Assembly (NCBI RefSeq): GCF_964656455.1
Contig: NC_135722.1
Location: 89,647,313-89,711,312 of the forward strand
DNA length: 64,000 nt
Direction: 5' to 3'
Source: Halichoerus grypus
Lineage: Eukaryota > Chordata > Mammalia > Carnivora > Phocidae
Shown here: positions 55,600 through 64,000 of the stretch, piece by piece
Position numbering within the stretch: position 1 is the first letter of the stretch
How the letters are laid out: each line of letters opens with the position of its first letter
The notes under the pieces: model-generated
The model's database searches: none
Told to the model about the DNA's origin: nothing
What the model saw: only the letters and a program-made list of their open reading frames with translations
Position numbers and translations under genes: made by a program

Positions 55600-57765
55600 A
55601 CCACGCTCCACCCTCTGACGTCTTTCCACTGACCCTGCAGACCTTTGGCCTTCACAGAGAGGACTGTGTGCTTTAGCCAGCTCTCTCTTTCAAACTGAGT
55701 GGGGGCCCCTGAGGCTACCTCCACATTGCTTGGGTCAGCTTCAACTTGGCAATGGGGGGCTAGTAATCATGGTGATGTAGAATTTCTAAAAAGACTCCCC
55801 CACCCTAAAAATGAGCAGATTTTTATGCCAGGGGGCATTCAGCCTGTTACCCAGAAGCCCGTGACTCACACGCTCACTGACAGAGATTGGCCTCGGGACT
55901 CCCTTTCTTCCTCTGTTTCCTCAAAACTTCGAATTGACGGTGGGAGAGGTTTGTATGCTAAATTGTTCTCCAGTCTCTATGGGTTCAGCTCTGCCCTTAG
56001 TTATAGAAATATATTTCCCATTGACTTTGGCCAGCGTCCCGCTTGAGTGAAAGGGAGGGCAGATTTAAGGCTATCAACTCAATCAGAATAGCATATTGTT
56101 CCTTATTCTCTGTCACTTTTTATGTAGATGATGGGGGGAAATGAAGAAAGGCCTTTAACCCCCCACTGCTGTGCAGTTGTTTTCAGCTAGCTGTAGCATA
56201 ACATTTTTTCCACTTAAGAAAAGAAGAATATGTAGGCAAGGAAGAGAAGGTGCATGTGGTGTGGTGTGTGCAGACATGCGTGGATAGGATATGTTCACAC
56301 CGGATCCGTCGGGGGCCTTCGTGGCAAGCAATAGAAGCCGTCTGGCTGATAGAAACAGGCAGGAATATTGGGCAGGTCACATCATTGCCAGAACAGCTGA
56401 TGAATCAGGCCCTGAGGTGGTCTGAGCAAAACCCTAAATCATCCTGCCAGCACGCATGGCTGACCCCTGCATGGGTCTCGCCACAGGGACCAGCTCTGTG
56501 GGGAGGGATTCTCTGCCTGACCTTTTCTCAGCATCACTAAGTATCCAGGGAGACTGAGTTTGGGAAGCTGCTCAGATGAGCAGTGACTATGTCCTGGTCC
56601 TGCCTTCTAGCTTCAAGGGAGGCAGGGAAAATCAGGACCTGGAATTTTGTACCTTCTACCTGGAGCAGGAAGGAGCCTCTGTTTCCCACTGAGACTCATA
56701 AAATCGTGAATTTCTCCCCAGTACAGGAAGGGCAGACAAAAAGAATAATATCCACCACAGGCACACCTGATGGGGCTTTTACTCTTACCTTTGGGGGGAA
56801 ACACAGCATGTGAAGGAATATGTTTGCACAATCCTCTCTACTAAGCCTTTTCTGCCCAATCCCCAGGTCTAGGAAAATGCATACAAATTAATTACACACT
56901 GCGATATGTTTCAGTGAAAAAGGAGATGAGGTGTCATACACTCAAACTCACCTGGACTTCTGAACTTTCCAAGCAAAAGAAACCAGATTAGTTTCGGTGT
57001 CACTCCCATGCAGTGGGTTTATAATCATAAATTGGAGAAAGGGTTGTATAAATTCTCTACCACGAATCTGTCTATCCTAGACTGATTGAATTTTCGTACG
57101 GTGCTCTTATTTGCTGGGCTCCATCTCTGGCCATCCTGTCTATACGGGTACTGAGCCCAAGTCACACAGAACAGGCGTATTTGGAAGGATCACCGCAAGT
57201 GTATCATTAGAGCTTTTTGAGATAAATCACAAGATTTCCCTGCCTCTTCCCTGCAAGCCTTACAGGATGGACCATAGGGAAAGATACAGAAGGACTCCCT
57301 CGGTGCCCTTTGCTCATTTGGGTTAGAGATGTTCATTTATTGGTGGGTGCCTTCCTTCATAACACCTTCGGTTGAGTTCAAAGCAGAGAATCTGAATGAT
57401 ATTTTTTCACTTCCATGGTTCTGTTGAGAGCTTTTACTACAGTAACTCCCCCTCATAGGATTGCTGACTTGAGGTAACGTGATCCTATTTTTATGGATGC
57501 AAAAAAGAAAGAGTCTCAGTGATATGCCAAAGGTCAGATGACATCATGGGAAGACAACACCCAGAGCAGAACAGAAAAAGCCTGTCCAGCTCCCAGTGGC
57601 TTCTGACTCTCACTTTCCTGTCTAGCTGTTATCTCTTGAGAGTTTCCAAGCAATTTGTAACGATTACAATCTTTTAGATAAAGATCATTATTCTCGAGGT
57701 ATAGCTGGGAAAAGTGGGACGCTGAATGGGTTGCCTCTGCCACCCCTTTCATTCAAGAATCAGAA
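55600..57765. other. Intronic DNA, no exon seen
   Basis: Over 2 kb without a recognised repeat or exon. Confidence 0.3.
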
Positions 57766-57776
57766 ACACACCTTGA

Positions 57777-57969
57777 GGGCGCCTGGGTGGCTCAGTCGTT
57801 AAGCGTCTGCCTTCGGCTCAGGTCATGATCCCAGGGTCCTGGGATCCGGGCTCCCTGCTCGGCAGGAAGTCTGCTTCTCCCTCTCCCACTCCCCCTGCTT
57901 GTGTTCCTGCTCTCGCTATTCTCTTTCTCTGTCAAATAAATAAATAAAATCTTTAAAAAAAAAAAAAAC
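57777..57969 (+). mobile_element. CAN-SINE, copy 9
   Basis: Forward SINE: 'ggcgcctgggtggctcagtc', 'ttaagcgtctgccttcggct', 'ggtcatgatcccagggtcct', 'actccccctgcttgtgttcc', tail 'aataaataaaatcttt' with a long A run. The 11-bp duplication 'acacaccttga' is at 57766-57776 and 57970-57980. Its text is close to the consensus I recall for arctoid carnivores. Confidence 0.95.
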
Positions 57970-57980
57970 ACACACCTTGA

Positions 57981-59690
57981 TGATTTTTCACTAATGGTTT
58001 AACTTCCCCCAAACAGTGTAAACAGTGTACTTTTCATGATGTTTATTCAGTTTTGTTTCTGGGATTTATGTCACCAGAAATGTAGATTATACATTCAGCT
58101 CATAAATAGTCAAATACCACGTAAATAAGAATCTGCTTCTTAGAGGGAGATGACAATGAAGAGATACAAAGGAAGGCAAAGGTTGTTGTGTTTGGGGGAT
58201 AAACAATAAATTAAAGAAAAATTGTAAAGCATTATCTGTTTAATATTTCAAATCCTAAGACTGTCTGAGCCTTTCACAGCCACTGGAAGTGAAGGAGGTG
58301 AGGGAGCCTCGAAGCCTGGGTAGAGGCCACAGCACCACCACGGTGTCTGTGTGTCCTTCCGTCACTGCGTAGACACCTACTAGATACTCATTGGATTCTA
58401 ATGCGCAAGCGTTTCTACAGTTCCTTAGATATCACTTATTTGGAACTCAGCAAACATTGTTTTCGGGGAAACAATGTTCTAAATTAAACTGGATTCCTTC
58501 ACTAGTCCACAGATTTTTACCTAAGTAGGAATGTGGTTGAAATGCTGTATGTTTGTAATCTTAAATAAAATAGAAAACACTCCTGTCACATTATCAGTAA
58601 ACTCATTTACAGTTCGGTAATTGAATAAGCAAAGATAAACTCAAAAACTGTGTAATTTGGTATTTAATAAAAATCAGATTTTGTTATATGACAATAGATT
58701 GGTGCAATACCTACATGACGTTTCTGGACCCTCTTGAGAGCTTGACTGGGCACATTTTTAAGGGTCTTAAAGATTGATGGTACGGTCTGGTTTTGCTTCA
58801 AGCCTATGGTTTTCTGTTTAATTGATAGAGCCCTATCCCTTAGCTTTATACGTATCTGTCTGTAATCATTAGAATGCTGTTTAATAAAGACAATGTGAGA
58901 GAACAGAAGCAAGGGGGAGAAAAAAGAAAAAAGGAGAGGCTTTCCCAGGGAATTAAGAAACATAAAAAAGGAACTAAAGAGAAATGTGTGTAAATATGGA
59001 AAACACAGTGACCCAAGTGGAATTAATTGAGCTGTGAAGAGTGAAAACCGGGAAGAAGAGAGGACTTTTCAAATGCATAGTATCCCTGAGGGCACAAGGG
59101 TGATGGTGGATGGACTGTAGAAGGTGTCTTCAGTGTCCCATCCCCAGGTGGCAGTCTCAAGCTGGGGCAGCTTGGCTGTCTGGGACATGGGTAGAAGGAG
59201 GCTCTTTTCAGCCAGCTTTTCTTTTGTATTGTGTTGTCCTGACTCAGGTAGAGTCTTACATTCATCACGTTGACACAAACTCTCTTTGTTTCCCCTCGTT
59301 GGTTTTGTTGGAATTGAATGCCAGCCCTCCAAAGTTATTTTGTGTATGTATTTGGACCCCAGTGTTTCGCAGTCCCTGGGCAGTCGATAGTAGGGAGAAG
59401 GTAGAAGAGGAGAAGACTCAGGAATGCTCTCCTGCTGCCTCTATCCTCCACCCAACAAGAGAATCCTGGAAAGAACTCATATCCAACTTTGAGTAGATTC
59501 ACAAAAATGAGCCTTGTCAGGGATTTCATGTCTCCATGTCTCTTCCTCAGTGAACTTGAATTAGCCTTATACCATCAACGGTATGAAAGACCCTCAAGGC
59601 CACCGTCACATTTAATTGAAGATTCTTTCTCTACATAAAGATCTTTCTTCTCTTTATTCCCTTGGGTGGGATTTGCCACGGTGGACAACT
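57981..59690. other. Intronic DNA, no exon seen
   Basis: No repeat or exon recognised. Confidence 0.3.
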
Positions 59691-60065
59691 CTGTATTCTA
59701 CTACGGGATTGTTTGCAGTGCCTCGAACGCCATGTTGCATCATCCCCCTCCCCACAGCCCCACAATCCTGACAAGATGTTCTTACTCCCTCTGCCCTGGT
59801 TCACACCTGCTCATTCTTCCAGACTCTGCTTAGGTGTCAGCTCCTCAATAGATTTCTTTTATTCTTTCTGGGAGTCCCCAGAGCACCCATGCTGCCCTCC
59901 ATCTTAGTGCTCCCCACACCACACTGAAGTACTTGCCCTGGTGGACAGCCTCCTCTCCCTGGAGGACTAGTGTTTCTAAAGATAGAAAGCTGTCTTCTCT
60001 CTCCATTCCCGCTGCCCGTGGGAGGCACTCGGCAAGTGTTTACTGAATGAGTGAATGAATGAATC
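59690..60065 (+). mobile_element. L2 LINE 3' region
   Basis: 'cccctctgccctggttcac'-type text, 'gcttaggtgtcagctcctca', and the terminus 'gtgtttactgaatgagtgaa' match L2 in order. Confidence 0.6.
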
Positions 60066-60299
60066 TCCCTTGACTACAGCGATGTCTCCTGACTCTTTTG
60101 CCCCCAGCCTGTTTTCCAACATTTAGAGGTGGCTTTACTTGGCCCCTGCATGCCCTCTTCTGTCCAGCAGAAGTTGGCTGTGCTGTGAGCCTGGTTCTCT
60201 GATGCGTGGGTCACAGAGCACTGGTCCTCAGATACAACCCTCCCTCCAGACGTCGATTCAAGGATAAGGCAGGGTTTTTTTGGATCTGATAAGACTGTC

Positions 60300-60450
60300 A
60301 AAAAACACATCTAATCATCACTCATTAGAGCTGAAGGGACCGCAGAGATTGTCCAGCAGCACCCCTCTCTTGACAGAGGAGGGAATGGAGTCCCAGAGAG
60401 GTGCATTTCCTTTCCCAGAGTCACACAGCGGGCTTGCCCCATTTCTAGTG
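60300..60450 (-). mobile_element. MIR-like SINE relic
   Basis: 'agctgaagggaccgcagaga', 'tgacagaggagggaatggag' and 'gagtcacacagcgggct' match the same MIR-related family as at 5440. Confidence 0.55.
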
Positions 60451-61300
60451 CAAGGTCCTAGTGTGCCCAATTCCCGATTCTTGGGCTCCTGCGAGCCTTC
60501 TCCTAGGATAAAGTGAGTAAAGGGGTGCAGTCTTATAAATGGACTAAATAATAAATATGGCCGCTTACCCACCATCGAGCAGCTTTCTTCGGGAGGAGCT
60601 TAGCGCATTTAATAGGGTGCTTGTAAACCGGAGCAATTTGAGTAGTTTCTCCGGCACACGGTTAACATTTATATGCGCCCCATTTCATCTGTAATCTGCT
60701 TTTACAAGGCACTGGTGAGGCTTTGATGGCAGCACTGAATGACCCAGACGGCTTCACCCCAAATGTTCAAACTGAGCTGAAAATTTGGGAGAATTGAAGG
60801 TATTCATCTCCATAAAAAAAGTCCCAAACACATGGACCGAAATTGCTCCTCTCCATCCAGATACATTAACTTTTTCTTCTTTTTTCCTTTCTTCCTTTTG
60901 CATTTTGCCATTACCGTGTTCTGGTTATTGCCCACATCTGGAACACGGCAGCTGTCCTGAAATGTGCAAGCTGCGGTATGTAATTTGGAGAACTGGAATA
61001 CAAATATCTGTTAATTAAAAAAAATACAGATCCATGTTTGTCAACTTGTAATTATGTAAAGAAGAACACCAACTCCCAAACTAATTTAAAAAGCAAAATG
61101 AAAATAACTTTACCAGCGGCTTTGTAAAATCCAGCAACTCCTCGTTTAGCTATTAACTTTCTTCTGAGCAGCCCAAAGTCTTTTGCCGACGTCTGTGAAG
61201 TTTCTTTGGGGAGAGCAGGAGACCCCAACAGGGCAGTCAGGGGAGCAGGACTGGGCTGACAGGTCACTGGACTCTGCTCTTTGCCCCCTTATGATGAGTC
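60450..61300. other. Intronic DNA, possible conserved non-coding block
   Basis: 60540-60760 is of high complexity, with CpGs and AT cores ('aaataataaatatggccgct', 'tttatatgcgccc') and no repeat text. Confidence 0.35.
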
Positions 61301-61303
61301 TAG

Positions 61304-61531
61304 GGTAGGGTTTCTCAACCTTGGCACTGCTGATATCTTTGGGCTGGGTAATTCTTGGTTGGGGCTGTCTCGTGCAATGTGGTGTTTCACAACATCTTTG
61401 GCCTCAACTCACTAGATGCCAGTAGCCAGTAGATGCCCTCCTCCCCAACTTGTGACAAACAAAAATGTGTCCAGACATTAACCAATGTCCCTGGGGAAGG
61501 AGGGGGTGTCGCCCCCAGTTGAGAAGTGCTG
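61304..61531 (-). mobile_element. hAT-Charlie-type MITE relic
   Basis: 'gggtttctcaaccttggcac', 'ctagatgccagtagccagta', 'tgtgtccagacattaaccaa' and the right end 'cagttgagaagtgctg' form a short element with inverted ends, of the MER class. The exact family was not named. Confidence 0.6.
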
Positions 61532-61579
61532 TCATTTTCATTTGCTGTGTAATGAAGGAAGGAGCCCAGGCCTTGGCTT

Positions 61580-61765
61580 TGGAAGACTTAGGGTTAAGCG
61601 ACCACCTCTCCATTCTAAGGCTAGGACCCTGACCAAATCCGCTGGCTCTTCTCGACACCTGCTTCCTCATCTCCACAGTGGGTGGTCGTGGAGATCCAGT
61701 GAGATGTAGCAGATTTTCGATATAAAAAAAGTCACCATGAATGTAAGTTTTATCATCATTATTAT
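61580..61765 (+). mobile_element. MIR SINE relic
   Basis: 'ctgcttcctcatctccacag', 'tggagatccagtgagatgta' and 'ttatcatcattattattgc' follow forward MIR. The 208-residue minus-strand frame at 61404-62030 spans this and the MITE and is not a gene. Confidence 0.55.
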
Positions 61766-62179
61766 TGCAAGGTGGCCCCTGATATGAAAGTTTGGAGGGA
61801 GGCCCTAGGCCAGGTTTGTCCCAAGGGATGCCACAGTCTATTAGGACTTGGACCTCGTTAGTACAGAGCCCTCTGCGCTCAAGGCTTGAGGGGCAGGGAG
61901 AACTTGCCATGTTCTTTGCAGACATCTGTGGACATGGCAAAGGAGCATTGGGGGGAATAAAATTGCTGAGGAACAGCTCATAGCAGTGGAATAATTTTAC
62001 GGACACAGGAGGAGGGACTGAATGAGGCACCCCAGCCTCCTCTCTCTACCTGCTCTTCTCCCCAGAACAGGTCAAGAGGTGTGTGAGTTATTCAGGCAGC
62101 CAAAGGGTTGTGTAGACACTGGGCTCCAGGTCAGAGAGAGCGTCAGAACCTTTTTAATGGTCTTTTAAAAATAACTAGA

Positions 62180-62225
62180 TTATAAAAATAAATAAATAAA
62201 TAAATAAAATATATTAAAAAAAATA
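62180..62225. repeat. (AAAT)n microsatellite
   Basis: AAAT/TAAA units in a row with an A-rich end. Confidence 0.9.
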
Positions 62226-62374
62226 AGATTATCAGCTGTCTGGGCTGATGGGAGGGCAGGTGGAAGGATGAAGTAGCCTCTCGAGGGCCGTTGCAGCTCA
62301 GAAATTCCAGGATGCTGGGTTTAGGACTGGGTGTTCTGGAATCCAGACACTCCCTTATTTAATCCACAGGTTTC

Positions 62375-62600
62375 TGGGGAGAGCATTAATAACAGCAGTT
62401 GCCACTCACTGAGTAATCGCTCTGTGCCAGGAAGCGTGCCAAGTGTTTTCAGTTTATTATCTCATTTAATCTTCCAGACAGTTCTGTCAGGTAGGTATTA
62501 TTCCCATTTCACAGATGAGAAGGCTGAGGTGTTTGCATGTGAAGCAACTGGTCACAGAGCGCTAAGTGCTGTGTACAGGAGCAAGTTGGTCAGTGTCTCA
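62375..62600 (-). mobile_element. MIR SINE relic
   Basis: 'tgagtaatcgctctgtgcca', 'tctcatttaatcttccagac', 'caggtaggtattattcccat' and 'ttcacagatgagaaggctga' are clear reverse MIR. Confidence 0.75.
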
Positions 62601-64000
62601 TCTGGGCTCATTACCAGAAAGGTCTGTGGCATGTCTCTGGACTCCAGACACACAAGCACCTGGGCAGGGAGCCCACGAGTGGACCCGAGAGGAGGATCGC
62701 CGAGCTGCCCCTAGCAGACAAAGCTAGCATGAGCCATGCCTGGTCTCCTCCACCGAACACTCCACAGCCCCGCGGCCTCGGGTCTGAAGGCCAAGCAGTC
62801 GTGAAGGTTTAGTAGGATGCTGTGATGTTCAAAATAAAAAATAAAATAAAGACAGGAGGAGGGAGAAGCTGACGGCTTGACTGGAGCACACACAATCAAT
62901 ACACCCAAAATAACAATTTCTGCAGAACAGTGCCTTGCTTATCCAGACCCCCAGGAGATGCATGCCGCTCTGACAGTCGGTGGAGATTCTGACTTGCTAC
63001 AGATCTTTTCATCTCCTGCCTGCTCTTGCCGACGTTTTCATTTTACATTATTAAATATTAAACCCTGTAAACACTTCCGTTTGTACCACCCTGTCCATCA
63101 AATTACCCTTTTGTAACAGTATCAAATCATATTGGTATCACTTACTTCCCCGAGTAATTCCAAAATCCTATTGCAGGGTAAAACCATGATGTACCTTAAC
63201 TGCTGGGGGTCAGGACTCCTGCGTTCTTTTTTCAGACCCCGGTATCAGCTAACCGTTTGTATCTCTTCAAGTCAAATTGTTTCCTTTCCAAGCGAATGGA
63301 AGGGGCATGCTATTAAGACCCCGCTCTTTCCCTCCAACAGATTTAAAGGCGATTGAAATAACTTTGAAAATTCAACATTCGAGAAGTTGAGCCCCATCAA
63401 CTCAAGTAGCTGTCTGTGGATTACACAAAGCACCTCATCAAGGCTGCTGTCTTGATACCCAGAACATGTCACATGCTGTCGCTTCTCTGACTTTCATTTC
63501 ATTTCCTTTCCTTGGCTCTGGAATTGCTCATTATTTCCTTGTGTTAAATATCCAGAGGAAAACAGAATGAGGCCAACATGATACACGGGAAAATAATACA
63601 TTCCAAAGTCAGAAGGAGATAAGATTGTTGGATAGGCTGGTATTTTAGAGGATCCAAGTCTCTGTCCTCTCCCATTAGCAAAGATAATCAAAAGTTTATA
63701 ATGTTTAAAATTCACTTTTGAGACAGTACAAAAGAAAGGATAATTGGATCCATGTGTTCAAATGCCAATAACTTGCATGCTAGTATTTTATGATGTTTCT
63801 CAGTCCCAGCATCTCAGGGCCCTCCTGTGAAAGTCAAGGAAGTCTGGAGAATTGGAATCTAATGATAACTATTGTACAAATAGAAGAATAGTCCACAAAT
63901 CTGTTCCCTCCCAGTGACCACCAATGGACTCCTCTTAAGAGTTGAGTACCAATGTTCAAAGACTAGAGCTTATGATATGTAAATACCTAAAATCATCCCT
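62600..64000. other. Intronic DNA, no exon seen
   Basis: No repeat or exon recognised to the window end. 63020-63170 is AT-rich with complex composition. Confidence 0.3.

Larger units (their letters stand above)
30413..64000 (+). other. KIRREL3: KIRREL3 intron 1 (start only)
   Basis: No later exon matching KIRREL3 Ig domains appears, in keeping with the very large first intron known for this gene in mammals. The first 17 kb hold few recognisable repeats, and from about 47 kb onward repeats return. Positions 30560-35000 contain no recognised family repeat; AC/GT-type microsatellites sit at 31660-31680 and 31873-31910. Confidence 0.8.

Noticed and set aside
6534..57969. The SINE heads as possible functional tRNA genes
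   Set aside because: They have tRNA-Lys-like promoter text but are followed by SINE bodies and A tails and bracketed by target duplications, so they are retroposons.
61404..62030. 208-residue minus-strand frame
   Set aside because: It spans a MITE and a MIR relic and has no recognisable domain or splice structure.
1..64000. CRISPR arrays, operons, prophages or other microbial systems
   Set aside because: No spaced direct repeats of that type and no dense coding; the content is mammalian throughout.

Overview
This window is vertebrate, specifically carnivoran, nuclear DNA. The strongest organism signal is a set of nine tRNA-Lys-derived CAN-SINEs. Most have the short 'aaagattttattt' / 'gagccacccaggcgcccc' form typical of arctoid carnivores (bears, seals, mustelids). 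Their target-site duplications are often still readable. There are also 5'-truncated carnivore L1 3' ends, and old MIR, L2, hAT-Charlie, Tigger and MaLR relics. I see no bacterial, organellar or long-ORF gene structure. Nearly all open frames in the window are chance frames in repeats or GC-rich DNA.

The only protein-coding exon I can support is at 30358-30412 on the plus strand. It encodes MKPFQLDLLFVCFFLFSQ and ends in phase 1 at a good splice donor. This matches, from memory, the first coding exon of KIRREL3 (NEPH2), a nephrin-like immunoglobulin-superfamily adhesion protein. The exon sits in a CpG island (about 29.93-30.56 kb). Everything downstream to 64 kb is therefore read as the start of the very long KIRREL3 intron 1, and everything upstream as 5' flanking DNA.

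Layout. From 0 to 20 kb lies repeat-dense flanking sequence with nested elements: a Tigger inside an L1M, and a Charlie MITE carrying a SINE and an L1. From 20 to 47 kb I recognise no lineage-specific SINE or young L1. This zone holds two CpG-rich segments: an upstream one (26.6-27.8 kb) with a polypyrimidine minisatellite, long G runs and possible splice donors, and the KIRREL3 promoter and exon 1. From 47 to 64 kb the intron again carries SINEs, L1 3' ends and many MIR/L2 relics.

The most interesting points are four. The putative KIRREL3 5' leader has a two-uORF layout resembling ATF4: a short strong-context uORF, then a weaker one overlapping the main start. The upstream CpG island may hold an alternative or antisense promoter. 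There is a perfect 13-bp-arm hairpin at 12847-12875. Young retroposons appear to be absent around the promoter. I found no convincing new gene system; repeat family names and homology calls are from recall, without any database search.
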